A DNA stretch of 64,000 nucleotides from Luteibacter sp. OK325. GTDB lineage: Bacteria; Pseudomonadota; Gammaproteobacteria; Xanthomonadales; Rhodanobacteraceae. Below are positions 45,984 through 55,327 of the stretch, one piece after another (the stretch's first letter is position 1; each line of letters opens with the position of its first letter). A model generated the notes under the pieces. That model saw nothing but the letters and a program-made list of their open reading frames with translations, searched no databases and had not been told where the DNA came from. The DNA lies in NCBI RefSeq assembly GCF_003050935.1, contig NZ_QAOX01000004.1, positions 62,001-126,000 on the forward strand. The letters run 5' to 3'. Position numbers and translations under genes: made by a program.

Positions 45984-46312
45984 GTGCCGGCCACAAGTAA
46001 GGTTGTCGAGTTCCCTTTACCGCGTCACTCAGGTCTGTAACCGTGTCATTGACCCTTAACCCTGACACTGCTTCTGAATAACTCGCCTGATGAAGGCATC
46101 CGGCTCGGCTTCTCGACTACGTCCGAGCGGTCAAATGGTTCGGGGTCGCCACTGTGTTCTCTGGTATCGACGGCGGCAACAACAGGCCGTGGGACGTGAT
46201 TGGCGACTAGTTCAACCGCACACACCTTCGCAAGCACTGCCAAATTCTCTTGCCGTCAAAACCGTTCCATTCGTTCGGCACACTTTTGCCATCGCTGCCG
46301 AGCGCGCAGCTC
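45984..46312. other. Gene-free stretch between copper operon and RHS locus
   Basis: About 330 bases in which I see no supportable gene. A plus-strand frame at 46090-46392 has neither a ribosome site nor recognisable sequence. Base composition is lower in GC than the flanks. Confidence 0.5.
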
Positions 46313-46510
46313 TCAGCGCAATCGATTACGCCGAGCCTGCGCGATATCCTTCCGATACGTCCAGGCAAGAGCAGATTGCCCAACGACGATGAAGACCAGG
46401 TAGACCTTTAACCCCGTCCACCAGCCTGCGGCATATACGTATGCTGCCGCCGGAACAAGGGAAATCAGGGCAAACCTCCACGCGAGGTATTTGTAGGCGT
46501 GCAATCGCAT
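46313..46510 (-). CDS. Small membrane protein, candidate immunity protein for RHS tip 2
   Basis: 65 aa with two hydrophobic helices (WRFALISLVPAAAYVYAAGWW and LKVYLVFIVVGQSALAWTY) and a basic C-terminus (QARRNRLR). It starts 30 bases after the RHS tip 2 stop. The GGAG ribosome site is very close to the ATG; a TTG two codons on is better spaced. No family recognised. Position directly after a tip gene is the only reason to suspect immunity. Confidence 0.55.
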   Translation of the reverse strand: MRLHAYKYLAWRFALISLVPAAAYVYAAGWWTGLKVYLVFIVVGQSALAWTYRKDIAQARRNRLR

Positions 46511-46540
46511 TCTCCGTTCGGAGCGTTGAGTATCAAGATG

Positions 46541-47458
46541 CTAAGGATTAGCCTTTTTCTCGGCGTAGTTTGAAGTTGCGTCTGGAACCAGCTCCGCCGC
46601 CTTGCCGACCAAAGATGGTGCATTCTCTGTAATTTTCCCACCCTGCTGCACCGCATCTTGGGTGGTGCGACCAATTGACCCTGTAAGTGTTGACTGTGCT
46701 GCCATGCTCTCTAGCTTCGCAGTTGTCGCGAGGGCGATCTTAGATCCTGCGCCCGAACCTACCATGCCAGCTGCCGCGGAAATGGCGACCTCCTTGGAAG
46801 AAGCTGGCTTATTGTTGACCTCGCCTTCAACGACCTTACCAACAGCGTTTGCAGCACCCCCCGCAAGCGCAGTAGTGGTTGCCGCACGCGCGACAGTGAT
46901 ACTCCCGCTTATCGCAGCGCGTCCCGCGATAGCGCCCACACCACCTGTAATCGCGCCTACCCCGCCCGACACCGCGACCGCCGTCCAGTTGTCTACCTTG
47001 CCGGTCGTCGCCCACTGCATACCTATCTCGATTCCAGCGCCAATCAAGAAGCCAATACACATCGGACAGCGACCGTCCGGATCGGTGTATCGATAAGGAT
47101 TGGAGTACGCGTAATTATAGCGATTGAAGTGCGCTCCGCTGTTTGCATCCGGCCCCACGGGGTCCCGGGATAGAAATATTGCGGTGTCGGGGTCGTAATA
47201 CCGCTGCTGCATATACACCAACGCTATCTCGGAATCGGCAACGTGACCGGTATACCCAATCGGCTCGCTGCTTCCCATGACTTCCCGGCCGTACGGACTA
47301 TAGTCGTTCGACGCAAGGACCTGCCCCGCGGCGTCCATGGTGGCCAGAGGAGTTCCCTGAGGATCCACCAGATAGTAGGTAACTTGCCTTGTGGCCGAGG
47401 CCCCGAGCGTGGTCACGCCCACTATCAAGCACACCATCAATCTTCCCCACATCCTCAT
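46541..47458 (-). CDS. Stand-alone RHS-core protein (tip 2)
   Basis: 305 aa. Signal peptide: RLMVCLIVGVTTLGASA. RHS core (about 20-125): YYLVDPQGTPLATMDAAG, SPYGREVMG, GYTGHVADSEIALVYMQQRY, NRYNYAYSNPYRYTDPDGR. The tail (about 128-305) begins CPMCIGFLIGAGIEIGMQW. It is Gly/Ala-rich and hydrophobic at first, as in many RHS pre-toxin linkers, and ends without a nuclease or protease motif I can recognise. The ATG at 47458 is 6 bases after GGAGG. Compared with normal RHS proteins it has only the last repeat and core. It follows the lipoprotein gene by 121 bases. Confidence 0.82.
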   Translation of the reverse strand: MRMWGRLMVCLIVGVTTLGASATRQVTYYLVDPQGTPLATMDAAGQVLASNDYSPYGREVMGSSEPIGYTGHVADSEIALVYMQQRYYDPDTAIFLSRDPVGPDANSGAHFNRYNYAYSNPYRYTDPDGRCPMCIGFLIGAGIEIGMQWATTGKVDNWTAVAVSGGVGAITGGVGAIAGRAAISGSITVARAATTTALAGGAANAVGKVVEGEVNNKPASSKEVAISAAAGMVGSGAGSKIALATTAKLESMAAQSTLTGSIGRTTQDAVQQGGKITENAPSLVGKAAELVPDATSNYAEKKANP

Positions 47459-47579
47459 TCTCATCCTCCCAAGCAAGACCAACGTGATCGACGTACCAGG
47501 AGCCCACGCCGAGCTTCCGACGGCGTTACGCGCGAGCACTTTGCAATTCAGTGAACCAGATCCAAGCACAACTACTGCA

Positions 47580-47924
47580 TCAGGGAGAGTTCCATTTTCC
47601 CTTGCCGATGACGCGGCCCCCCTTGTCAAGATCAAACGACCACGCCTCGATGTCCATTGACAGTATGTTTTCGAACCACAGTCGTTCCACGCAGGGGCTC
47701 TGGCATCCGCCGGTGTCGTACTTCGTGTAGGCAACTCCCGATGGCTTACTAACGAACTTCGCGTCAAATGCGTCGATGACCTTGTCTTTGGTATCGCCTA
47801 TCTGGACTGAGTTAAAAGCCGCGTTACGCTCATGCGAGATGTAACTGCATGATGCAAACGGTGATATCAAGACGATCACTGCGATGAACCAGATCGGCCT
47901 TCGTGCTTTCCTTGTTTTTTTCAT
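47580..47924 (-). CDS. Small lipoprotein, candidate immunity protein for RHS tip 1
   Basis: 114 aa. N-terminus: basic (KKTRKARRP), then IWFIAVIVLISPFASC, which looks like a lipobox with Cys26. The mature part contains NSVQIGDTKDKVIDAFDAKF, similar in pattern to SmpA/BamE-like folds (G-x-T-x-x-x-V). Two more Cys (GGCQSPCVERLWFEN) could form a disulfide. It starts 27 bases after tip 1. A periplasmic lipoprotein fits immunity to an envelope-acting toxin, but this rests on position only. Confidence 0.65.
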   Translation of the reverse strand: MKKTRKARRPIWFIAVIVLISPFASCSYISHERNAAFNSVQIGDTKDKVIDAFDAKFVSKPSGVAYTKYDTGGCQSPCVERLWFENILSMDIEAWSFDLDKGGRVIGKGKWNSP

Positions 47925-47951
47925 TCGTTGGCTTCCCTGTGCAGGCCTATG

Positions 47952-48857
47952 TCATCCATTTGATGCATCCCCGAGCTGGGAGTTCGGATCGGGCGGCGGG
48001 GGTGGCGGGGGTGGCGGCTGAGATTTGGGATCAAAGTTGGGCAAGATAGCCCGTAGCTCCTGGGGAATCTGACTGTTCTGCGGAATAAGATAGGACTTTG
48101 TTCCGGGCTGCGACGCGATATCCCTCGATGTGCCTCCGGGGAAAGGGATGCCACTTGTATTTACCCCCGCCGCGTTGACGATCAAGTTCGTCTTAACGGC
48201 ACAATTGTCAATGAGCTCTACTGTGTTCTTGCTTTCGCTCGTCGTAATGAAGTTAATGGCTTTCGCGTCCTGAGAAGCCGTGGTTGTAATAACCGTGACG
48301 ACTTGGGCTCGCACGGCGCTTTGGCTTTCGATGTACTGGGTGGTGGAGCTGCCAAGGGCTGTATCCGTGCCATAACTCGCTATGCCGTAACCCTCAACCG
48401 AAGTAGCAATGTGGCCGAAGAAATTGATGCTTCCCTCCCTCCGCCCGCCAGCGATGACAAGAATGTCCCTTCCATCCGGATCGATGTTTCCCGCAGGATT
48501 GTTGTTCGCGTACGCGTACCGGCTGAACTTGAAGACATCCCCACCTGTGGGGCCCTTGGCGTCCACGCTGAGGAAACGGCCGGCCGAGGGTTCGTAGTAG
48601 CGCGCCTGCATATAGACGAGGCCCGTGTCTGGATCGTTCACATGCCCCGTATAGCCCGGACCGTTAGGCGCAGAGCCCATCGCAGAAACGCCATAAGGGG
48701 CATAATCGAACCTCACCGTCGTATTGCCTTGCGGATCCGCCTCGGCAAGAGGCGTCCCCGAAGAAGGATCCGTGTATACATACGTTACGATTCTGGCCTG
48801 CGCGACGCTGCAATAGAGCAAGTCCAGGACGCACAGCCACTTGATAGACCTTCGCAT
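47952..48857 (-). CDS. Stand-alone RHS-core protein with variable C-terminal domain (tip 1)
   Basis: 301 aa. Signal peptide: RRSIKWLCVLDLLYCSVAQA. RHS core (about 22-125): VTYVYTDPSSGTPLAEADPQ, GYTGHVNDPDTGLVYMQARY, YEPSAGRFLSVD, YANNNPAGNIDPDGRD. The tail (about 127-301) has FFGHIATSVEGYGIASYGT and, later, LIDNCAVKTNLIVNAAGV. A His in that first strand and a Cys starting a helix suggest a circularly permuted papain-like (NlpC/P60-related) fold. A run of nine prolines lies near the C-terminus. The ATG is 4 bases after the stop of the giant RHS gene, so translation is coupled. Confidence 0.8.
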   Translation of the reverse strand: MRRSIKWLCVLDLLYCSVAQARIVTYVYTDPSSGTPLAEADPQGNTTVRFDYAPYGVSAMGSAPNGPGYTGHVNDPDTGLVYMQARYYEPSAGRFLSVDAKGPTGGDVFKFSRYAYANNNPAGNIDPDGRDILVIAGGRREGSINFFGHIATSVEGYGIASYGTDTALGSSTTQYIESQSAVRAQVVTVITTTASQDAKAINFITTSESKNTVELIDNCAVKTNLIVNAAGVNTSGIPFPGGTSRDIASQPGTKSYLIPQNSQIPQELRAILPNFDPKSQPPPPPPPPPDPNSQLGDASNG

Positions 48858-48861
48858 GGCA

Positions 48862-51800
48862 TCAGTCCCCACCCGTCCCGGATACCAGATTCACCGAAGC
48901 AGACGGCCCATAAGCCGAACAGCCCACCGCATTGCATGCACGGACGCTGTAGTACAACGACCCGGTGTACAGCGTAAGCCCACGCATGGTCAGGTCCGGT
49001 CCGTTATAAATAGTTTCCGCGTATCCGTATTGATTCGTCTTCAGCACCTCATAGCGCGCTGCATACGCCGTTGCCGACCAGGTCACGATGACGACGGGTT
49101 TGGCGGATGAGCCTGTCTGCGAAATCCTCGGCTGCGCTGGGACCAAGGGCAGAAGTGTCACGTTAACCGTGGTGACACCGCTCCACGGACCGCAGCCACC
49201 GGCGTTGCATGCCTGTACTTGATAGGCGTAGGACGCATTCCCCATCCCTGACGTCGACCAGCTCGTCGCGCCGTTGTACTGCACACCCTGCAGACCACCG
49301 CCGTTGACGGACACACCCAGGTTGTAACCGGTCGCACCGGCAACGCCTGTCCAGCTGATCGTGTAGGCACCGCTGGTGCTCGTGCCGCCGCCGGCGATGC
49401 CCGGCGCCGAAGCAGGAGGCAAGGTGATCCCCACCGCGTTCGATCCGGTGAAGCCACTGCAGCCGGACGCATTGCATGCTTGCAGGCGGTACGCATAAGT
49501 GCCACTGCTCGACACGCCGGTGGACCAGCTCGTCCCGCCCACGTTACCGAGTGTTACCCAACCGCCACCGTTGAACTGCGACTGGAGCACGTAGTACGTC
49601 GCCGTCGAACTCCCGGACCAGGTCAAGGTGATTGGCCCGGGAATGGGTGCTGTCGCCGTCACCGATGCCGGTGCCGGAGGCGGAAGAAGCACGTTGACGA
49701 CGAACGACGGGCTCCATGTGGAACACCCGGTAGCACATGCCTGCACCTGGTAGCTGTACGAGCCCGTAACACGCCCACCTCCTGACCATGACGTGGCAGA
49801 CGACGCGGAAACGGTCGTCCAGACACCGCCATTGAGGCTTTCGCGCAGGTTGTAAGTGGTGGCACCGGGCATGGCGCCCCACGACAGAGCGACCGCGCCA
49901 TTGGCACTCGCGTTGGAACCGGCCAGCTTCGCGTACGGTCCGGCATTGAGCGTGGCCACGCCCATGCCGTCAAGCCAGGCGATCATCTCCTGTACCGGAA
50001 CGAAGCGAAGGGTGCGCCCGGTGCCCACGACCTGCGATGAGGGAACCAGGATCGTTACCGCGGCATGGGTGCCCGGCGCGATCTCGGGAAGGGTCGCGCG
50101 AACCGTTCCCACGGTCGACTCGCTCCCGCTGGCTTCCATGAGGTGGTAGCCGAGGTTGATCGGATGGGAACCGCCCGGGGCCAGGGTGACGGTCCCGTTG
50201 TTGGCTACATCGATGGTCGCGGTGACGTTCTGACCGTCTGCGGTGAGCTGAGGTGCAGAAACGAACGCCATTGCGATCCCCAACTGCGACGGGATCAATC
50301 CGGTTTCGTTGTTGCAGAGGTTGCCGGTGCCAGCGGTTGGGCAGGTCGAATAGGGACCGATCTCGAGCGGCCTCGTTCCCCAGCCCTCGAACCAACTGAC
50401 ACCTTCCTGCACCAGGTCGATGCGGAAGCGGCGGCCATTGCCCAGGACAGCGGCCGAGGCCATGTGAATGGTCGTCGTGCCATGGGCACCCGGAGCGATG
50501 TCGGGGATGTTGAAGCGTTCCACGTCGCCTTTGATCATGTTGCCCGATCCATCGTAGACATGGTTGCCCAGATGCACGGGGTACTGCGTGGATGAGGTCA
50601 GTGTGCGCGAGCCGCTGTTTCCGATGTCGATCGTGACATCGATCGTCGTGCCATCCACCGAAAGGTGAGGGACCCCGACGATGGCCAGCGTGGCACTGAC
50701 CTCGCGTGACTGCAGCTTGTCGATGCTATCGCTCGATTTAGCTACAAGTTTCTTGCCCAGGTAAACATAGTCGGTTCCGATGCGACTGCCCGTGTCGACA
50801 TCCCACATGAGCTGACCCGCGCTGTTGTACGCGTAGTACGTGGTACCGGACGGCGTCACCTTCTTGGCACGCCGACCTGCGGCGTCGTACATGTATTCGC
50901 CACTTCCCGTGATGGACAGGAGGCGGTTGGCCTTGTCGAAGTTGAGTATCTGGCTGCCCCTGGCAACGGTGTTGCCGCGTTCGTCATAGGCGAACGCGAT
51001 ATTGGTGCCCGTGCCGGTAATCGATGCCAGCAGGTTGTTGCCGTTGTAGTTATAGGTACGGGCGACACCGTTGTTGCTCAGCGCACGAATGTTGTTGAGC
51101 GTGTCATAGGTGTAGTTCTCGGTGCCCCAGAGCTGTGAGGCCGATGCCGAGGTCAATCGATTAAGACCGTCATAGGACATGGATCGACTGCGCTGTCCGC
51201 TGCCCACCCGATCGGAGATGCTGGTGACGTTGCCGACCTTGTCGTAACTGTAATCCTGGCTCACCACCAGGTTGGACGCGGTGCCGTAGGTAAAGTTTGA
51301 AAGAGCACCGCGGGTGTTCTTGTCCGCCGAATACAGCAAGCCATTACCCAGGGCATGCGACTTGAGCGCACCGTCCGGAAAGTACTGGGCGGCACTGGCA
51401 TAGGGACTTGCGACGGTGGCCTGTCCCAGCGCATTGGGACCGTAGGGCACAATCTGGCCGTCCGGATACTGCGTGGATCGCAGGTTGCCGTTGGTGTCGT
51501 AATCGTACGTCAGCGGCCAGGACCAGCCATCGATAGCCAGCACCTCGGCGGTCAGAAGGCCTCGCTTGTTGCGACCGTAGGTCCAGGTAACCACCCCGGA
51601 GTTCCCGGCGCTGCCGGTAGACGTCAACGACACGGCGGACTGTGGATTGCCCGTGCCGTCGTACGCGAACGTCGTCGCCAGCGCGCCGTTCGGGTATGAC
51701 ACGGCCGTGACGCGATTCATCGCATCGTAGCTCCGGGTAGTTCTTGGCGCAGCGGCTATGTTCGCGTCGTCGTAACCGCATCCGGCGCCATTGAACGGCT

Positions 51801-54800
51801 GCCCGGATACGCTCCATGCGAGGTTGCCTGCACCGTCATATCCCATCACCTCGCTACCCGTCTCCGGCTCCCAGCTTCGGCATAGACGATGCTCACTGTC
51901 GTAAGCCATGGTCTTGGTAATGCCGCCCTGAGACAGGGAAAGAGGATTGCCGTAAGTGTCCCGCACGATGATCTGTGTTGCGCCTTCTGGAGCATCCACA
52001 CGTACCACGCTGTCGTAAGACGGCTCATCGAACATCTGGAAGCGGCTCGATGTCGTGTTGCCCTTGGCGTCCGTCGCGTTGAGCGTTCCGCCGGGCAGGT
52101 ATTGCGTCGTGGTAACAAGGTTCCCCAGCTCCGATGCCTGAGTCGTCGATACGGCACGACCCAGGGCGTCGTACGCGGTGGCTACACCGAGTCCGATCGA
52201 CCCGCGGTCCTGCGCACCATCGACCGGATACGACTCGAAGGTCTTGCGTCCCTTCCAGTCGTACTCCGTGCGGGCGCTCACATAGAGTGCGCCGCTATTG
52301 GCTTCCGCTTTGCCTGACATGACCGGACGAAGCAGAGCGTCAAAATCCGTCCGCTGGGAATAGGTTCCCTGGGTGATGAGTCGAACCCAGTGGTTTCCGC
52401 CCATGCCGCGAGCGTCGCCGCTATAGCTGTAGCTGAAGATCCTGGGTGTCCAGGCCACCGTGTCCCCAGTGGGATAGTCGATCCGGGCAACTCGCCCGAT
52501 TCCGTCATAAGAATACGAGGTGGTGGCGCCTACCTGGTTGGTGATGGATGCAATCTGGCCGAAGTCATCGACCGCGATCGTCTCGCCCGTATGGTCCGGA
52601 AAGACGATGGAGCCAGGGATGCCGCGCTTGTAGGCGCCGAGCTGGGTTACGTTGTTGTTTCCGTCGGTAAAGCTGGCGAGCTCGCCCCGCTCATTGAACG
52701 TGTAGGCCATGACTCTGCGGCCGAAGCGATAGCGCTCTGACAAGGTCATGTTCGCCATGTTGTAGACGTTCCGGCTGACGGTCTCGCCGCTGGTCAGGTT
52801 GTAGGACGTGTCGGGAAGGCCAAGCACCCAGTGGGCTGCGTCGTCCACGAACGACGTGCGTTCCGATATGGCGTAACCCATGCTGCTCGAGCGCTGGACA
52901 TCGGTGGGGCGGGCAAAGGCGTCGAAAGCCGATGCGTTCCACGTAAACGTGTCCGGGGATGGATTCGCCGGATCCAGAACGGTTACGCGGCGCGCCATCG
53001 GTATCTGCTCGTTGACCAGCGTTGTGTTGGCGCGATACTGAAAGCCGTCTCCCCATGAATGCAGATAGGCACTCGCCCGTCCGTCGGAATTGACGTCGGG
53101 ATTCACATAACCGTAGCTCGTGCGTCGCCTTACCGCTGTTCCGGGCTGGCCGTCGAAGACTTCTTCACTCAGAAGCTGGGTTTCGGTCCAGTCGTAGCGG
53201 TTGCTGAAGGTACTCCGCTCGGCATGGCCGTCCGGATAGGTTACGTCGGTGTAAACCGTGCTCACACACCCGGCGGCGCAGTCATTGCTCCAGCTGGCAT
53301 TGGGCGCGGAGTAGGCATAGTTCCAAACCAGTCCCGACGACGGTAGCCCCGTACCCGAAAGCACTCGTTGGGTAATAGCCAAATTGAAAGACGCATTCGG
53401 AATATCGGCCCAGGTGCCTGCCGTGGTGGGACCCGATGGTTGACCCGGGCCGGCATTGCAGGCCTTCGGCACGTAGGAACGCCCGCGCTTGAGCGGCGTG
53501 ACGGTGTAACGCGCCGACAAACCGGAAGGGTGCGTTATCGAACCCGAGTAGCTGGCACCCATATTCGTGGGTATGCCGATGTCGGTGCAGCTTCCAACCG
53601 TGGTACTCGTGTCGACCACGGCGCGGCTGATCGGATCGAGGCTGTAGTTCCAGCTGCTGCCATCCGGCTGGCGAACGGAGGTCAGCGTGTAACCCAGGCC
53701 GGCCGACCTCGCATAGCCGTAGGTCCACGTGCGCGAACCCGAGGCGCCGCCTTGCACGGTAACTGTACTGATCCGCGACGTTCCCGACTCATAGCCGATG
53801 GCAACGTGGCGATCCTCCGAGTCGATATTAGTGACGAGATCGCCGCCAGCGTTGTACGTGTACGTGATTGCGTTGCCGAACCGGTCCTCGATGCGCGTGA
53901 CGAGCATCCTGCCCTCGCGCCGGCTGACGATGTCCTCGGGTCCAGCCGATCCGCCCGCCCGCGTGCTCGCCGGCATGTAGCGATAGGACACATGATCCAG
54001 CCAGTACTTGGTGCCGTCAGGCGAGACGGCCAGGAAGCCCTCGAGCTTCGAGTCGTTGCTTGCATGGGCCAGGCATCCGATCGTCCAGTTGCCCTTGGTA
54101 AAGATGTTGTAGACGAGACCGTTCACGGTCGGCGTTAGCGCGCCGGTCGTATAGCGTCGAAGTAGGTCCTGGTTACCCTGGCCTGGAATACGCAGTTGAT
54201 AACCCTGCCACCAGGTAACCGCATCCCAAGACTGATAGCCCTTCGTAGAGCTGACGACGGGCGGCTCACGAAAGTTCGTGCAGATGGCGTTCTGGTTGTC
54301 GGCCGCCACCTGCCAGCCGCGTACGTTGGTTTGATTGGCCGTAACGGTCGCTATCTCGGGGAGACTCATGTCCCAGTCCGCGAAGGCGCGATTCTGAAGG
54401 TCGGGACGATCCTCCGCGCCGTGCATGAAGAGCTCGCGGCCGACCGTGATTGTCGGCCCACGCCCGCTGACGGAGACGTCGACCTGCTCGAATGAGAGGG
54501 AACCATCGTGGAGTCCAATCCGCTCGCCGAAGGGTGTATCACCTAGCGGCTGGATGTCCTCGTTGACCTTGATGAGTTTCTTGTAATCCTCCTCGGGGGT
54601 TGCCATGGTCTGCGCCAGAGCGACGGAGGGTAGTAATGGGGCAACCAGGGCTCCGAGCAGGAACAAGGAGGCCAGACGAACGCCGAACCGGCGGCGCCCC
54701 CCCTCCGTGCACCGAACACTTCCCGTGATTCCCTGATTCGTTTCATGCCCGGACGGCACGTTGCAGCTCAAATTACGGGCGCCATAAATCTCCGCGCCAT

Positions 54801-54816
54801 GCACGTCCAAACTCAT
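48862..54816 (-). CDS. Giant secreted RHS/YD-repeat protein with CARDB-like and FN3-like modules but no RHS core
   Basis: 1,984 aa. A long signal peptide (hydrophobic ASLFLLGALVAPLLPSVALA at about 49-68) is followed by an N-terminal domain (70-310). YD repeats fill about 315-1355 (e.g. DRFGNAITYTYNAGGDLV, YSYDGIGRVARIDYPTGD, YDAAGRRAKKVTPSG). They stop at YVYLGKKLVAKSS, just where other RHS proteins continue with the core. Two CARDB-like repeats (about 1374-1487 and 1512-1629; VPHLSVDGTTIDVTIDIGNS, APQLTADGQNVTATIDVANN) and four FN3-like modules (about 1635-1984, each with YxxQACNxxGC) follow. The start at 54816 is preferred to 54870 for its GGGGA site. YD repeats build a closed shell in RHS/Tc toxins. 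Confidence 0.85.
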   Translation of the reverse strand: MSLDVHGAEIYGARNLSCNVPSGHETNQGITGSVRCTEGGRRRFGVRLASLFLLGALVAPLLPSVALAQTMATPEEDYKKLIKVNEDIQPLGDTPFGERIGLHDGSLSFEQVDVSVSGRGPTITVGRELFMHGAEDRPDLQNRAFADWDMSLPEIATVTANQTNVRGWQVAADNQNAICTNFREPPVVSSTKGYQSWDAVTWWQGYQLRIPGQGNQDLLRRYTTGALTPTVNGLVYNIFTKGNWTIGCLAHASNDSKLEGFLAVSPDGTKYWLDHVSYRYMPASTRAGGSAGPEDIVSRREGRMLVTRIEDRFGNAITYTYNAGGDLVTNIDSEDRHVAIGYESGTSRISTVTVQGGASGSRTWTYGYARSAGLGYTLTSVRQPDGSSWNYSLDPISRAVVDTSTTVGSCTDIGIPTNMGASYSGSITHPSGLSARYTVTPLKRGRSYVPKACNAGPGQPSGPTTAGTWADIPNASFNLAITQRVLSGTGLPSSGLVWNYAYSAPNASWSNDCAAGCVSTVYTDVTYPDGHAERSTFSNRYDWTETQLLSEEVFDGQPGTAVRRRTSYGYVNPDVNSDGRASAYLHSWGDGFQYRANTTLVNEQIPMARRVTVLDPANPSPDTFTWNASAFDAFARPTDVQRSSSMGYAISERTSFVDDAAHWVLGLPDTSYNLTSGETVSRNVYNMANMTLSERYRFGRRVMAYTFNERGELASFTDGNNNVTQLGAYKRGIPGSIVFPDHTGETIAVDDFGQIASITNQVGATTSYSYDGIGRVARIDYPTGDTVAWTPRIFSYSYSGDARGMGGNHWVRLITQGTYSQRTDFDALLRPVMSGKAEANSGALYVSARTEYDWKGRKTFESYPVDGAQDRGSIGLGVATAYDALGRAVSTTQASELGNLVTTTQYLPGGTLNATDAKGNTTSSRFQMFDEPSYDSVVRVDAPEGATQIIVRDTYGNPLSLSQGGITKTMAYDSEHRLCRSWEPETGSEVMGYDGAGNLAWSVSGQPFNGAGCGYDDANIAAAPRTTRSYDAMNRVTAVSYPNGALATTFAYDGTGNPQSAVSLTSTGSAGNSGVVTWTYGRNKRGLLTAEVLAIDGWSWPLTYDYDTNGNLRSTQYPDGQIVPYGPNALGQATVASPYASAAQYFPDGALKSHALGNGLLYSADKNTRGALSNFTYGTASNLVVSQDYSYDKVGNVTSISDRVGSGQRSRSMSYDGLNRLTSASASQLWGTENYTYDTLNNIRALSNNGVARTYNYNGNNLLASITGTGTNIAFAYDERGNTVARGSQILNFDKANRLLSITGSGEYMYDAAGRRAKKVTPSGTTYYAYNSAGQLMWDVDTGSRIGTDYVYLGKKLVAKSSDSIDKLQSREVSATLAIVGVPHLSVDGTTIDVTIDIGNSGSRTLTSSTQYPVHLGNHVYDGSGNMIKGDVERFNIPDIAPGAHGTTTIHMASAAVLGNGRRFRIDLVQEGVSWFEGWGTRPLEIGPYSTCPTAGTGNLCNNETGLIPSQLGIAMAFVSAPQLTADGQNVTATIDVANNGTVTLAPGGSHPINLGYHLMEASGSESTVGTVRATLPEIAPGTHAAVTILVPSSQVVGTGRTLRFVPVQEMIAWLDGMGVATLNAGPYAKLAGSNASANGAVALSWGAMPGATTYNLRESLNGGVWTTVSASSATSWSGGGRVTGSYSYQVQACATGCSTWSPSFVVNVLLPPPAPASVTATAPIPGPITLTWSGSSTATYYVLQSQFNGGGWVTLGNVGGTSWSTGVSSSGTYAYRLQACNASGCSGFTGSNAVGITLPPASAPGIAGGGTSTSGAYTISWTGVAGATGYNLGVSVNGGGLQGVQYNGATSWSTSGMGNASYAYQVQACNAGGCGPWSGVTTVNVTLLPLVPAQPRISQTGSSAKPVVIVTWSATAYAARYEVLKTNQYGYAETIYNGPDLTMRGLTLYTGSLYYSVRACNAVGCSAYGPSASVNLVSGTGGD

Positions 54817-55259
54817 TCCGTGATCCCCTGTGCGCCGGTGCTGGCCGGTACTCGCAATAACTTGCGACACCTTTTCACAAAAGTCAATGAGTCTAGTTCC
54901 GAGACCAATGTGGCTCGACGCTTGGTCTAGTGTCCCGCACGGATCGCGCTTAAGCCGCGCCCGCGCGGGCTCTTCCTAAGAGAGTTTTCGCATTAGCAAT
55001 AACTTACAACTCAGGGATCACACGACCAACGATCGCCTTGGCACAGACGTGTTGCTAGGCGTCGTTATTCGCCCTATCAACCAGAAGTGTTCACCCCAAC
55101 AGCCTGCACCTCCCCCACTCGTCATGCCGTCGACGATATGGGGAGGACGGCGGCGACCGGATACTTCGGCTCATTGGGATCTCCTCGTGGGAGGCGTAGT
55201 GCCCTTTGACGTAATCCAGGTTGCCGACGAAGCGTCAGGAGCAGTCGCCGGAACCCATG

Positions 55260-55286
55260 AGGCAAGACACCTTCGACGTCTTGCCT
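55260..55286. repeat. Palindrome A (9-bp arms)
   Basis: AGGCAAGAC and GTCTTGCCT around the 9-base loop ACCTTCGAC. It shares the CTTCGA core with palindrome B, 18 bases away. Confidence 0.7.
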
Positions 55287-55303
55287 CAGGATCCCCGAAG
55301 CAG

Positions 55304-55327
55304 GACATCTTCGATGACGAAGATGTC
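55304..55327. repeat. Palindrome B (10-bp arms)
   Basis: GACATCTTCG and CGAAGATGTC around ATGA, a perfect stem. With palindrome A it forms a paired-hairpin element unlike the GTAGG-type REPs. Confidence 0.75.

Noticed and set aside
46090-46392. 100-aa plus-strand frame between the copper operon and RHS locus, considered as a transposase remnant
   Set aside because: No transposase motif, no terminal inverted repeats, no ribosome site.
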